This document shows, one piece after another, positions 1-8,626 of a DNA stretch of 64,000 nt. A program made the position numbers and the translations under genes. Source of the stretch: Pseudomonas azotoformans (lineage in GTDB: Bacteria > Pseudomonadota > Gammaproteobacteria > Pseudomonadales > Pseudomonadaceae); contig NZ_LT629702.1 of the NCBI RefSeq assembly GCF_900103345.1, forward strand, positions 6,177,501 through 6,241,500. The letters are read 5' to 3'. Position 1 is the first letter of the stretch, and every line of letters begins with the position of its first letter. The notes under the pieces were generated by a model. The model saw only the letters and a program-made list of their open reading frames with translations, had not been told where the DNA came from and ran no database searches.

Positions 1-1
1 G

Positions 2-157
2 GACCTGCTCGAGCGCAAACTGCGGCTCAAGGCGCTGCGGGCGCAGCGCCTGGAGTTATACAGCCTGAGTCGTCATCACCAGATTGGTGATGACGTTCTG
101 AGGGAGGTGTTGGCGGATCTGGATATGAGTGAGGCTAATCTGGGCCTCAAGAAATAG
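2..157 (+). CDS. Na+/H+ antiporter, C-terminal end (partial gene)
   Basis: This is the last 51 codons of a gene that begins before the window; it is open from the first base and stops at TAG. The peptide is charged and probably helical (DLLERKLRLKALRAQ near its start) and looks like the cytoplasmic tail of a CPA1-type sodium/proton antiporter. The assignment rests mainly on context: in Pseudomonas a sodium/hydrogen antiporter gene sits next to dapC, and this fragment lies on that side of dapC. No transmembrane part is visible. The 3' end overlaps tail-to-tail by 11 nt with the metalloprotease gene on the other strand. An ungapped second copy of these 157 nt lies about 1.17 kb downstream. Confidence 0.6.
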   Translation, partial: DLLERKLRLKALRAQRLELYSLSRHHQIGDDVLREVLADLDMSEANLGLKK

Positions 158-881
158 CGGGGGCGGTCTTGGGGTAGGCTTTTTTTGCCCAGGCGATATC
201 TCCGTCGCTCAGGGACCATGTCTCGGATTGGCCCCAGCCGCCTTGGGTCAGGTAAGGGCTGACTGCATAGTGCGTGACTGAGTCGCCATCGTAGTCCATG
301 AAGTCGTAAGTGCTGGACCGAGGCAGAGGGAGCACGTTGGCTTGCACCCCTGACCGGTCCAACCCTGCGATACGGTTGAAGCCCTCATAGACCTTGTCCA
401 TGTCCCACGGAATGTTGGCATCCGGGTGTTGATGGGCATGATGAGCGCCGAGCATGTGCGCGAACTCGTGCATTACCACGTAGGCGAATCGGGGATGCGT
501 GTGGTCCTTTGGTAGCGACATCGTAGGGGCGCTGGGAGACACGTCAAGTGCTTGCGTGCCTATGGCTGATTGGCCTCCATCGCTGTTGCCAATATTCTGT
601 GTAATGCGAACATCGCCTTCTTCTCCTGATACAAACTCAAACTTGAGATTGATGTGGGGCAGCCATTCGCTGGCGGCTTCTTTGACGGCGAGTACGTATT
701 CATCATCCGTGTCGTACTCGTACGTGGCGATTCTGATAGTGGTGTTCTGGGGCCAGTATCTATCCGGTTCGCCGATGTTGCGACGGCTTCTGGAAAGAGT
801 TTGCGTAGAGTCCGTGGCAGTTTCGACGGAGAGGTTGGTCGGTTGGTACTGAAAGCTGGTTTTAGGCGTGATACTTGGCAT
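147..881 (-). CDS. Astacin-like (M12A) zinc metalloprotease, copy 1
   Basis: This is a 244-aa putative zinc endopeptidase. The zinc-binding stretch is HEFAHMLGAHH (residues 138-148), matching HExxHxxGxxH. A degenerate Met-turn, SVTHY (201-205), has Thr where astacins have Met, and the Glu that normally follows the third His is Ala. The catalytic domain appears to begin near WPQ (43-45). Before it lies a Ser/Thr-rich, unstructured-looking leader of about 34 residues ending in RSRR (31-34). There is no hydrophobic signal peptide, so export by a non-Sec route is possible but unproven. AGG about 10 nt upstream supports the ATG. The gene is a paralogue of the next protease on the same strand, and together they form an insert between the antiporter gene and dapC. 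Family membership is fairly secure; substrate is unknown and activity is uncertain. Confidence 0.75.
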   Translation of the reverse strand: MPSITPKTSFQYQPTNLSVETATDSTQTLSRSRRNIGEPDRYWPQNTTIRIATYEYDTDDEYVLAVKEAASEWLPHINLKFEFVSGEEGDVRITQNIGNSDGGQSAIGTQALDVSPSAPTMSLPKDHTHPRFAYVVMHEFAHMLGAHHAHQHPDANIPWDMDKVYEGFNRIAGLDRSGVQANVLPLPRSSTYDFMDYDGDSVTHYAVSPYLTQGGWGQSETWSLSDGDIAWAKKAYPKTAPAIS

Positions 882-1003
882 GGGTTCTTACCTGTGATAG
901 GTGGGCGAATGTAATGGTTTATTCGTCCAGATCGTAGGAAGGTTCCGGTTCGACCGCCTGAGTGTGTAAGCCCGCGTTCACCTGATGTGGGCGCGGGCAG
1001 GGT

Positions 1004-1023
1004 GTTCAGCGGCGACGCTGAAC
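1004..1023. other. Perfect 8-bp hairpin at the upstream edge of the antiporter fragment
   Basis: GTTCAGCG and CGCTGAAC pair around a 4-nt loop (GCGA). The hairpin lies exactly where the second antiporter copy begins and contains the in-frame TGA that closes its reading frame upstream. It has no T tract, so it is not an obvious terminator. It may mark a junction. Confidence 0.3.
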
Positions 1024-1324
1024 AACATCGCGAATCCGTTCCGCCGCCCTGGAGGCAGCCCAAGCCGCACTCGCCACCGAACTGAAGGCGCGGTTGATGT
1101 CGGAATATCGTCATCAACTGGGGGTATTCAACGACTCGGCCAAGGCCCAGGCGCTGGCGCAACAGATGGACCTACTTGAACGCAAGTTGCGTCTCAAGGC
1201 CCTGCGGGCGCAGCGGTTGGAGTTGTATAGCCCGAGCCGTCATCACCAGATTGGTGATGACGTGTTGATGGAAGTGTTGGCGGAGCTGGATATGAGTGAG
1301 GCTCACTTGGTGCTTGCCAAGTGA
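1022..1324 (+). pseudogene. Displaced 3' fragment of a Na+/H+ antiporter gene
   Basis: The frame is open from just after a TGA to a stop and encodes about 100 residues. Its last 51 residues align without gaps to the antiporter end at the window start, with 45 of 51 identical by hand count, and most DNA differences are synonymous. The upstream residues (SAALEAAQAALATEL, then the tail) look like a continuation of the antiporter sequence rather than a new gene. The only internal start candidate is ATG at 1094, without a clear ribosome binding site. It is best read as a gene remnant left by insertion or duplication; a short expressed protein of about 76 aa cannot be excluded. Confidence 0.65.
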
Positions 1325-1361
1325 AGGCTAACGTGGGTTTGAGCAAATGTTGAGGTCGGGG

Positions 1362-2114
1362 TCAGCGACTTTGGTCCAAGGTTTTTATCTTGGACTTAGG
1401 GTAGATAAACTCCGCAAACTCTTTATCACCTTTCGATAGATCATTACCCCTAGGGATTGCGCCGCGATTTCTTATTGTACCTTCGGCAAAGCCGTAGTTC
1501 ATTATTGAGTCTTTGTCGTAACCTAAAAATATCAAGTTTTCGCGATTAAGTGGATTGAGGACAAACGCATCCGTTTCCTCCCTTGTGAGGCCGTGCTTGG
1601 CGTACTCTTGATACACTCTCTCTCTGTCGAAGTCGAGTGTGTTGTCTGGATGTTGATGTTCATGCTGCAAGCCTAAGGCATGCCCGAATTCATGCATTAT
1701 GGTGCCGGCTGTATAGTTATCATTCTCTCCTCCAAATCCAATGACCATGGTGGGCTCACTTTTTGGAATGTCATTTGCCTGTCTGCCAATTGCAGAGTTT
1801 CCGCCGGTTTGGTTATTAGCGGCTATTCTAATATCCCCGTCTGGTCCGTCGACGAACTCAAGTTTCAAATTTATGTGGGGTGCCCATTTGTTGATGCTGT
1901 CTTTCGTAAGTTCTTTTTGTTTGTCAGTCATGTTGAGGAGCGAAATTTTTATCGTCGAGTGTTGTGGCCATAGGTCAGCATTATAGGTTGCGCCCCGTTT
2001 TCCTCTATGGAGGGCCGATGTTTTTGTGTCTGACTCGGCTGCTCGCTCTGGTGAGGGTACGTCAGTGGAGTAGGTATTTGCTGAGTAAGAGTTGGGGTGT
2101 AAGTTGATAGTCAT
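1362..2114 (-). CDS. Astacin-like (M12A) zinc metalloprotease, copy 2
   Basis: This 250-aa putative zinc endopeptidase has a full astacin signature: HEFGHALGLQHEH (141-153) and Met-turn SIMNY (203-207). The N-terminal 40 residues are rich in Ser, Thr and Asn, lack a Sec signal and end in RGKR (37-40), followed by the catalytic domain from about LWPQ (48-51). It shares the order of motifs with copy 1 (WPQ, PHINLK, SAIG, HEF) but is clearly diverged, so the pair is not a recent duplication. The gene is visibly richer in A+T than its neighbours, which suggests transfer. No strong ribosome binding site precedes the ATG. An hrp-box-like sequence lies about 75 nt upstream. Likely secreted effector or toxin; target unknown. 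Confidence 0.8.
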   Translation of the reverse strand: MTINLHPNSYSANTYSTDVPSPERAAESDTKTSALHRGKRGATYNADLWPQHSTIKISLLNMTDKQKELTKDSINKWAPHINLKLEFVDGPDGDIRIAANNQTGGNSAIGRQANDIPKSEPTMVIGFGGENDNYTAGTIMHEFGHALGLQHEHQHPDNTLDFDRERVYQEYAKHGLTREETDAFVLNPLNRENLIFLGYDKDSIMNYGFAEGTIRNRGAIPRGNDLSKGDKEFAEFIYPKSKIKTLDQSR

Positions 2115-2189
2115 AATGATTTTTTGCGTTATGAATGCTGATGTTGTTGCGTAAGAAAACTACGCACTGATTGTGGGAGCAGACATGTA

Positions 2190-2215
2190 GTGGTCTTGGA
2201 GTGCCTAAAGGTTTC
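2190..2215 (-). promoter_or_regulatory. Hrp-box-like sequence upstream of protease copy 2
   Basis: Read on the minus strand, GAAACC is followed by 16 nt and then CCAC. The HrpL-dependent promoter consensus is GGAACC, 15-16 nt, CCACNNA, so there is one mismatch in the first element and a mismatch at the final A. The distance to the protease ATG (about 75 nt) is usual for such promoters. No hrp genes are in the window, so the call is tentative. Confidence 0.3.
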
Positions 2216-2342
2216 GGCGAAGATTATTAATTAATGTATCTATTGGAAAAATACGCCAGTAGGACGTGAAGTCGTGAGATGCGCGCCGCAAGGGGGGGCG
2301 ATGGCGTTGGGTTCTGCGGGTATCGTGCGGGTATACGAGATA

Positions 2343-2367
2343 CCTGCACCGCATTGCACGGTGCAGG
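2343..2367 (-). terminator. Hairpin downstream of dapC
   Basis: A 9-bp perfect stem (CCTGCACCG with CGGTGCAGG) with a 7-nt loop lies 12 nt past the dapC stop codon. The following bases are not a clean T tract, so it may be a weak or factor-assisted terminator. Confidence 0.45.
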
Positions 2368-2379
2368 CGTTTCAGTACA

Positions 2380-3582
2380 TTACTGGTTTCGCCTTACGAT
2401 AAAGTCGCGAATCCGCTCAGCCGCTTCCACGCACTCGGCCAGCGGCGCAACCAGTGCCAGGCGTATACGGCCCGCGCCTGGGTTGGTGCTGTCGACTTCG
2501 CGTGACAGATACGACCCCGGCACCACGGTCACGTGTTCTTCCACGAACAAGTCGCGGCAGAACGCAGCATCGTCGGCATTCACATTCGGCCACAGGTAGA
2601 AGCCGCCGTCCGGGCTCTGCACATCCAGCACCGGCTTGAGGATCGCCAGCACCGCGTCGAATTTCTCGCGATACAGGTCACGGTTGGCCTGCACGTGGGC
2701 TTCATCCTGCCAGGCGGCAATGCTCGCCAACTGGGTTTGCACTGGCATCGCGCAGCCGTGGTAGGTGCGGTACAGCAGGAACGCCTTGAGGATGTCAGCG
2801 TCGCCGGCCACAAAGCCTGAGCGCAGGCCCGGCAGGTTGGAGCGCTTGGACAGGCTGTGGAACACCACGCAACGCTTGAAGTCCTGGCGCCCCAGTTCGA
2901 CGCAGGCGCTCAGCAGGCCCGGCGGCGGGGTTTGTTCGTCGAAGTACAGCTCGCTGTAGCACTCGTCGGCGGCGATGACGAAGTCATATTCGTCGGCCAG
3001 GGCGATGAGTTTTTTCAGCGTCTCGACCGGGATCAGTGCGCCGGTCGGGTTGCCGGGGGAGCACAGGAACAGGATCTGGCAGCGTTTCCAGATGTCCGGG
3101 GTCACGGCGTCGAAGTCCGGGTTGAAGCCATTGGCGTCCAGGCATGGCAGGTAATGCGGCTTGGCCCCGGCCAGGAACGCCGCACCTTCGTAGATTTGGT
3201 AGAACGGGTTCGGGCTCACCACCAGCGCGTCGTCGCCACGGTTGATCACGGTCTGGGTGAAGGCGAACAGCGCTTCACGGGTGCCATTGACCGGCAGGAT
3301 ATTACGCGCCGGGTCGAGCCAGCCCTTGGGCACGTTGAAACGGCGTTCGCACCAGGCGCCTATGGCCTCACGCAGCGCTGGGATGCCCAGGGTGGTCGGG
3401 TACACGGCCATCTGGTCGAGATTATCGGCCAGGGCCTTGGCCACGAATTCCGGGGATTTGTGCTTGGGTTCGCCGATGGACAGCGCAATCGGGCGCTTGT
3501 CCGGGTTTGGCGTGACGCTGCCGAGCAGGGCGCGCAGTTTCTCGAACGGGTAGGGCTGTAGCTGGTTCAGGGCGTTATTCAT
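2380..3582 (-). CDS. dapC: Succinyldiaminopimelate transaminase DapC
   Basis: PLP-dependent fold-type I aminotransferase, 400 aa, converting N-succinyl-2-amino-6-ketopimelate to N-succinyl-LL-diaminopimelate in the lysine/peptidoglycan pathway, with glutamate as amino donor. Visible marks are SIGEPKHKSP near the N-terminus, the SPGNPTG substrate/PLP motif (about 175-181), AADECY with the PLP-ring Asp, and SLSKRSNLPGLRSG with the Schiff-base lysine (about 246). The start chosen gives MNNALNQLQPYPFEKL, the usual beginning in Pseudomonas, with GAGA just upstream; an in-frame ATG ten codons earlier is possible but less likely. Lies in the order dapC-glnD-map, all on the minus strand, and is separated from glnD by a REP pair. 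Confidence 0.93.
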   Translation of the reverse strand: MNNALNQLQPYPFEKLRALLGSVTPNPDKRPIALSIGEPKHKSPEFVAKALADNLDQMAVYPTTLGIPALREAIGAWCERRFNVPKGWLDPARNILPVNGTREALFAFTQTVINRGDDALVVSPNPFYQIYEGAAFLAGAKPHYLPCLDANGFNPDFDAVTPDIWKRCQILFLCSPGNPTGALIPVETLKKLIALADEYDFVIAADECYSELYFDEQTPPPGLLSACVELGRQDFKRCVVFHSLSKRSNLPGLRSGFVAGDADILKAFLLYRTYHGCAMPVQTQLASIAAWQDEAHVQANRDLYREKFDAVLAILKPVLDVQSPDGGFYLWPNVNADDAAFCRDLFVEEHVTVVPGSYLSREVDSTNPGAGRIRLALVAPLAECVEAAERIRDFIVRRNQ

Positions 3583-3639
3583 GGAAATCTCGTTCAATTC
3601 GGTTGAAAGCATGCGGTCTGCTGGGCGCAGCGATTCTTA

Positions 3640-3728
3640 TGTGGGAGGGGGCTTGCCCCCGATTGCTGACTGTCAGTTGAAATATTTGTAGCTGACCCAC
3701 CGCTATCGGGGGCAAGCCCCCTCCCACA
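3640..3728. repeat. REP pair (REPIN-like inverted repeat), family A
   Basis: Two arms of about 24 nt face each other: TGTGGGAGGGGGCTTGCCCC with GAT following, and its reverse complement. Each arm is itself partly palindromic (GGGGGCTTGCCCCC). The spacer contains CTGTCAG. The same arms recur at 27031, 33886 and 42117. It lies between glnD and dapC and may influence mRNA ends. Confidence 0.85.
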
Positions 3729-3759
3729 CAAGCCCTGGTTCACAGATTAATCCGCGTAT

Positions 3760-6462
3760 TCAAATAGTCAGGCGCGTGAGTTCGACGCCGGGTTCCTGGG
3801 TCACGCTCAGTTGCTGGACGATGGCCTCCTGCAACCGCAGGCACAGCTCCGGGTCGGACAACGGCTGGTTATCGGCGTCGGTAATGAAGAACACGTCTTC
3901 TACGCGCTCGCCGAGGGTCGCAATCTTGGCGTTCTGCAACGACAGGTCGAACTCCAGGAAGATCCCGCCGATGCGTGCCAGCAGGCCTGGGCGATCCGGC
4001 GCGCTGAGTTCCAGTACCGTGACCGGCCGTTGGGCGTCATTGGATATGGTGACCTGGGGCGCAAATGCAAAATGCTTGAGCTGGCGCGGTACCCTGCGCT
4101 GGATGATGGTCGGATAGTCATCAGGGTTGCGCAGGGCCTCGGTCAGGCCTTCACGGATCTTCTTCACGCGCGCCGGGTTGTCGCCAATCGAGTCGCCATC
4201 GGTGTCGAGCACGATATAGGTGTCGAGGGTGAACTGGCTGCTGGAGGTGATCACCCGGGCGTCATGGATGTTCAGGTTGAGCTGGTCCATGGCGGCCACG
4301 GTCACGGCGAAGAAGTCATGCTGGTCCGGCGCGTAGATGAAAATCTGCGTGCCGCCTTCGAATTCGCGCTGGGTGGTTTCCTTGATCAGCACCAGCGGGC
4401 CGCCATCGGCCGGTTGCTGCAGGATCGCGTCGGTGTGCCAGGCCACATCACCGGCGGTGTGACGCAGGAAGTAATCGTCGCCCAGTTGCGACCACAGTTG
4501 CTCGACATCGTCGGGGTCGTTGCCGCCGCGCACCAGGATATCCAGGGCTGCGCTCTGCGTGCGCCGAATCTGCTCTTCGCGGTCCACCGGGTTTTCCAGG
4601 CCGCGGCGCAGGGCGCGCTTGGTCTCGGTATACAGCTGGCGCAGCAGGCTGGCGCGCCACGAGTTCCATAGCGTCGGGTTGGTAGCGTTGATGTCGGAGA
4701 CGGTCAGCACGTACAGGTAGTCGAGACGGGTCTCATCACCGACGATCTGTGCGAAGTCGTGGATCACCTGCGGGTCGGACAAGTCCTTGCGCTGGGCGGT
4801 GGTCGACATCACCAGGTGGTTCTGCACCAGCCAGACGATCAGGCGGCTGTCCCACAGTGGCAATTGGTGGCGCTGGCAGAAGGCTTCGGCGTCAACGGCG
4901 CCGACCTCGGAGTGGTCGCCATGCCGGCCCTTGCCGATGTCGTGGTACAGGCCGGCCAGGTAGATCAGCTCGGGCTTGGGCAGCTTGGCCATTAACTTGC
5001 TGGCCAGCGGGAATTTCTCCGACACCTGAGTGTATTGCAACTTACGCAGGTGCTTGATCAGGTTTAGGGTGTGGGCGTCCACGGTATAGATGTGGAACAG
5101 GTCGTGCTGCATCTGTCCGACGATAAAACCGAACTCCGGCAGGTAGCGCCCGAGGATGCCGTAACGGTTCATGCGCCGCAGGTTGCGGTGGATGCCGATC
5201 TTGCACTTGAACAGCTCGATGAACAGGCTGGTGTTGCGGATATCGTTGCGGAAGTCGTCGTCGATCAGGTGCCGGTTTTCCCGCAGCAGGCGAATGGTAT
5301 CGGCGCGCACGCCTTTGATTTCCGGCTGTTGGGCCATCAGCACGAAGATTTCCAGCATGGCGAACGGCGTGCGACGGAACACGTTGTCGTTGCGCGCCTC
5401 GATATAGCCGTCGTGCAGTTGGAAGCGCGCATTGATCGGTTGTGGCGGCGCTTCGTCTTCAGGGGCCAGGATCACTTCTTCGAAATGCTGGATGATCAGG
5501 TCGCTGAGCTGGGCAATGCTCATGACCACCCGGTAATACTGCTGCATGAAGCTTTCGATGCTGGTCTTCGCGTCTTCGCCTTCAAAACCCAGCAGGGTGG
5601 CGATGGAGCGCTGGTGGTCGAACAGCAGGCGGTCTTCGGAACGCCCGGCCAGCATGTGCAGGGCGTAGCGCACTTTCCAGAGGAACTCCTGGGACGAGGC
5701 CAGCAGAGCGTTTTCGCTTTCTACCAGGAAGCCTTCGCCGGCCAGGGCGCGCAGGTTCAGGGTGCCGTACTGGCGACGCGCAACCCACAGAATCGTCTGG
5801 ATATCCCGCAGCCCGCCCGGCGAGCCTTTGACGTTGGGCTCCAGGTTGTATTCGGTGTCGTTGTACTTGTGGTGCCGGGCCTTTTGCTCGGCGCGCTTGG
5901 CCAGGAAGAAGTCCTTGCTCGGCCACATGTGTGCGGTGCTGGTGACTTCGAGCATGCGCTGGCGCAGGCGCTCGGGGCCGGCGATGGTGCGGCTTTCCAT
6001 CAGGTTGGTGATCACGGTGAGGTCGGCGCGCGCCTCTTCGGCGCATTCGTCCACCGAGCGCACGCTTTGGCCGACTTCCAGGCCGATGTCCCACAACAGT
6101 GTGAGAAAGCGCTCGATGGAATCGCGAAAGATCTCATGGTCGGCGCTGTCCAGCAGGATCAGCAGGTCGATGTCGGAGTAGGGGTGCAGCTCGCCGCGCC
6201 CGTAGCCGCCGACCGCCACCAGGGCGATGTCTGCGTCTTCGCTCCAACTGAACTGTTCCCAGGCCTTTTGCAGAATGTTATCGACAAACCAGGCCCGGTC
6301 CTCGATCAGCCGGCGGATGTCCCGACCACTGCGAAAGCGCGCGTCGAGTACCTCGCGGGCCTGGCGGATAGCCTTCTTGAACGCGGCGATGGGGCTCGCC
6401 TTCAGGGCCAGTTCGGCCTGGAACTGGCCACGGTCGAAGAGTTCGGGATCCACCTGGGGCAT
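3760..6462 (-). CDS. glnD: Bifunctional [protein-PII] uridylyltransferase / uridylyl-removing enzyme GlnD
   Basis: GlnD senses glutamine and modifies or demodifies PII proteins (GlnB/GlnK), controlling glutamine synthetase and NtrBC. Its 900 aa match the family. The nucleotidyltransferase signature [17 protein letters not shown] starts at residue 85, with catalytic Asp97 and Asp99. The HD domain for UMP removal shows [14 protein letters not shown] (505-518). Two C-terminal ACT domains bind glutamine; the second contains [17 protein letters not shown]. Start [14 protein letters not shown] lies 65 nt after map on the same strand, so both may be co-transcribed from the promoter region between map and rpsB. 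Confidence 0.97.
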   Translation of the reverse strand: MPQVDPELFDRGQFQAELALKASPIAAFKKAIRQAREVLDARFRSGRDIRRLIEDRAWFVDNILQKAWEQFSWSEDADIALVAVGGYGRGELHPYSDIDLLILLDSADHEIFRDSIERFLTLLWDIGLEVGQSVRSVDECAEEARADLTVITNLMESRTIAGPERLRQRMLEVTSTAHMWPSKDFFLAKRAEQKARHHKYNDTEYNLEPNVKGSPGGLRDIQTILWVARRQYGTLNLRALAGEGFLVESENALLASSQEFLWKVRYALHMLAGRSEDRLLFDHQRSIATLLGFEGEDAKTSIESFMQQYYRVVMSIAQLSDLIIQHFEEVILAPEDEAPPQPINARFQLHDGYIEARNDNVFRRTPFAMLEIFVLMAQQPEIKGVRADTIRLLRENRHLIDDDFRNDIRNTSLFIELFKCKIGIHRNLRRMNRYGILGRYLPEFGFIVGQMQHDLFHIYTVDAHTLNLIKHLRKLQYTQVSEKFPLASKLMAKLPKPELIYLAGLYHDIGKGRHGDHSEVGAVDAEAFCQRHQLPLWDSRLIVWLVQNHLVMSTTAQRKDLSDPQVIHDFAQIVGDETRLDYLYVLTVSDINATNPTLWNSWRASLLRQLYTETKRALRRGLENPVDREEQIRRTQSAALDILVRGGNDPDDVEQLWSQLGDDYFLRHTAGDVAWHTDAILQQPADGGPLVLIKETTQREFEGGTQIFIYAPDQHDFFAVTVAAMDQLNLNIHDARVITSSSQFTLDTYIVLDTDGDSIGDNPARVKKIREGLTEALRNPDDYPTIIQRRVPRQLKHFAFAPQVTISNDAQRPVTVLELSAPDRPGLLARIGGIFLEFDLSLQNAKIATLGERVEDVFFITDADNQPLSDPELCLRLQEAIVQQLSVTQEPGVELTRLTI

Positions 6463-6527
6463 CGATCGGCTTTCCTTTCTATCTATTCAGTCAGTCACAA
6501 CACAGTGGGGGAAAACCAAAGCAACCT

Positions 6528-7310
6528 TTAGGCCGAAACGCGTGGGATCGTGTCGTCAGCGCGCAGGGTAAAGATCTCGTAGCCGGTTTCGGTGACCAGC
6601 AAGGTGTGTTCCCACTGGGCCGAGAGCTTGCGGTCCTTGGTGATGGCGGTCCAGCCGTCGCCCAGTACCTTGGTGTCTGCCTTGCCCTGGTTGATCATCG
6701 GTTCGATAGTGAAGGTCATGCCTGCTTTGAGTTCCATGCCGGTGCCGGCGCGGCCGTAGTGCAAGATCTGCGGCTCTTCATGGAAGACGGTGCCGATACC
6801 GTGGCCGCAGAATTCACGTACCACCGAGAAGCCGTTCTTTTCAGCGTGCTTCTGGATCACTTCGCCGATGTCGCCCAGGCGGCAGCCGGGTTTGACGATC
6901 TCGATGGCCTTGTACATGCATTCCTGGGTGACCTGGGACAGGCGCTCGGCCCAGACCGGCACGTTGCCGACGTGGAACATGCGGCTGGTGTCGCCAAAGT
7001 AGCGGTCCTTGATCACGGTGACATCAATGTTCAGGGTGTCGCCATCCTTCAACGGCTTGTCGCCCGGAATCCCGTGGCAGACCACATGGTTGACCGAGGT
7101 GCAGATCGACTTGGGGAAGCCCTTGTAGTTCAGCGGCGCAGGGATGGCGCCCTGCACGTTGACGATATAGTCGTGGCAGATCTGGTTGAGGGTTTCGGTG
7201 GTGACGCCGGGCTTGACGTGTTCGGCAATCATTTCCAGCACGTCGGCAGCCAGTTTGCCGGCGATGCGCATGCCAGCGATGTCTTCGGCGGTTTTCAAGC
7301 TAACGGTCAT
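6528..7310 (-). CDS. map: Type I methionine aminopeptidase
   Basis: Removes the initiator methionine from nascent proteins; cytosolic, two-metal enzyme. The 260 aa show all five metal ligands of the pita-bread fold: Asp96 (NIDVTV), Asp107 (GDTSRMF), His170 (CGHGIG), Glu203 (TIEPM) and Glu234 (QWEHTLL), plus substrate-contacting His79 in CHGIPG. It lacks the insertion of type II enzymes. It is transcribed divergently from rpsB, and the 387-nt gap between them must hold both promoters. This map / rpsB-tsf arrangement is common in Gammaproteobacteria. Confidence 0.97.
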   Translation of the reverse strand: MTVSLKTAEDIAGMRIAGKLAADVLEMIAEHVKPGVTTETLNQICHDYIVNVQGAIPAPLNYKGFPKSICTSVNHVVCHGIPGDKPLKDGDTLNIDVTVIKDRYFGDTSRMFHVGNVPVWAERLSQVTQECMYKAIEIVKPGCRLGDIGEVIQKHAEKNGFSVVREFCGHGIGTVFHEEPQILHYGRAGTGMELKAGMTFTIEPMINQGKADTKVLGDGWTAITKDRKLSAQWEHTLLVTETGYEIFTLRADDTIPRVSA

Positions 7311-7527
7311 ACAGGCTCTCTCTAGCGCGACGCGCTGAAATCAATACGGTTTACGGGCGTGCGACAAAAGGTTGCAGAATTCGCACAAGCCACAGAAAAC
7401 GCGATTCTAACAGACCATGGCGTCAAATCATGAGCCTCTGATGATCGCTTCTGTCTATAAGGTAGGGCTATGTCGGCTCTATTCAAGGGGTTACATGAAG
7501 GCGCGCTACGGCAAATGTGATTGCGTG

Positions 7528-7556
7528 TTCCGTTTTTGCCGATGCTGTGGTATAAA
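7528..7556 (+). promoter_or_regulatory. Probable rpsB promoter
   Basis: TATAAA (within TATAAAATG) is a good -10 box; 17 nt upstream is TTCCGT as a poor -35. Transcription would start near 7563, leaving a 5' leader of about 135 nt. Inferred from sequence only. Confidence 0.45.
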
Positions 7557-7562
7557 ATGCGC

Positions 7563-7697
7563 CGCTTTCCGGGGATACCCCGCAAAGCTTAAATCCACAC
7601 ACGTGTCGACACGATGACCTGGGTGCCGGAGGCCTTGATGCCGCTGGTTGGTCATTGGGATACGTGGAGGCCAAACCCGACTTATTAAGGAACTATC
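7563..7697 (+). promoter_or_regulatory. rpsB 5' leader, possible S2 autoregulatory region
   Basis: The leader between the proposed promoter and rpsB is long and GC-rich, with segments able to pair (GGCCT in the middle with AGGCC near its end). In Gammaproteobacteria ribosomal protein S2 represses its own operon through a conserved structured rpsB leader. The position fits, but I cannot confirm the conserved fold by eye. Confidence 0.35.
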
Positions 7698-8435
7698 ATG
7701 TCCCAAGTCAACATGCGCGATATGCTGAAGGCCGGTGTGCACTTCGGTCACCAGACCCGTTACTGGAACCCGAAAATGGGTAAATACATTTTCGGCGCGC
7801 GTAACAAGATCCACATTATCAACCTTGAAAAAACCCTGCCAATGTTCAACGAAGCACTGACTTTCGTAGAACGCCTGGCCCAGGGCAAAAACAAGATTCT
7901 GTTCGTCGGCACCAAGCGTTCCGCTGGCAAGATCGTTGCTGAAGAAGCAGCACGTTGCGGTTCGCCGTACGTCGATCACCGCTGGTTGGGCGGCATGCTG
8001 ACCAACTTCAAAACCATCCGTGCTTCCATCAAGCGTCTGCGTGACCTTGAAGTGCAAGCCGAAGACGGTACTTTCGCCAAGCTGACCAAGAAAGAAGCGC
8101 TGATGCGCTCCCGTGACCTGGAAAAGCTTGATCGTTCCCTGGGTGGTATCAAGGACATGGGCGGTCTGCCTGACGCACTGTTCGTTATCGACGTTGATCA
8201 CGAGCGCATCGCGATCACCGAAGCCAACAAGCTGGGCATCCCTGTTATCGGCGTAGTCGATACCAACAGCAGCCCGGAAGGCGTTGACTACATCATCCCA
8301 GGCAACGATGACGCAATCCGCGCTATCCAGCTGTACATGGGTTCGATGGCTGACGCTGTAATCCGTGGTCGCAACCACGTTGCTGGCGGTACCGAGCAGT
8401 TCGTTGAAGAAGCTCCGGTAGCTGCCGCTGAGTAA
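7698..8435 (+). CDS. rpsB: 30S ribosomal protein S2
   Basis: Small-subunit protein S2, 245 aa, bound at the head-body junction of the 30S subunit. The start [20 protein letters not shown] is typical, and the family motifs [24 protein letters not shown] and FVIDVDHE follow. AAGGAAC is the ribosome binding site. It is the first gene of rpsB-tsf; a strong hairpin after it probably lowers tsf expression relative to rpsB. Confidence 0.98.
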   Translation: MSQVNMRDMLKAGVHFGHQTRYWNPKMGKYIFGARNKIHIINLEKTLPMFNEALTFVERLAQGKNKILFVGTKRSAGKIVAEEAARCGSPYVDHRWLGGMLTNFKTIRASIKRLRDLEVQAEDGTFAKLTKKEALMRSRDLEKLDRSLGGIKDMGGLPDALFVIDVDHERIAITEANKLGIPVIGVVDTNSSPEGVDYIIPGNDDAIRAIQLYMGSMADAVIRGRNHVAGGTEQFVEEAPVAAAE

Positions 8436-8461
8436 TTAGCGCCCTGGCGTTGACTCAGTAA

Positions 8462-8490
8462 GCAAAAAGGGGGCTTGGCCCCCTTTTTGC
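8462..8490 (+). terminator. Rho-independent terminator/attenuator between rpsB and tsf
   Basis: A 12-bp perfect stem (GCAAAAAGGGGG with CCCCCTTTTTGC) has a 5-nt loop; the T run lies inside the 3' arm. It could end transcription partly, and read-through would supply tsf. Confidence 0.8.
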
Positions 8491-8626
8491 CACCTCGAAA
8501 ACCATTTGTCGGCAGCGCAGCTACATCATCTGTAACGTGCAGCGGCCTACAAGGGAGATTCGGGAAGAATTGATCGCCCGTTTGATCGGGTGGAATGGTT
8601 GAAAACCTATCCAAGAGGATTTTGAA

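Noticed and set aside
941..946. GGAACC upstream of protease copy 1 as an hrp-box first element
   Set aside because: No CCAC occurs 15-17 nt downstream on that strand, so the second half of the box is absent.
5071..6531. A 486-codon plus-strand frame opposite glnD, and a 684-codon minus-strand frame opposite dnaE (23508-25562)
   Set aside because: Both lie wholly inside certain core genes, have biased low-complexity composition and no recognisable domain.
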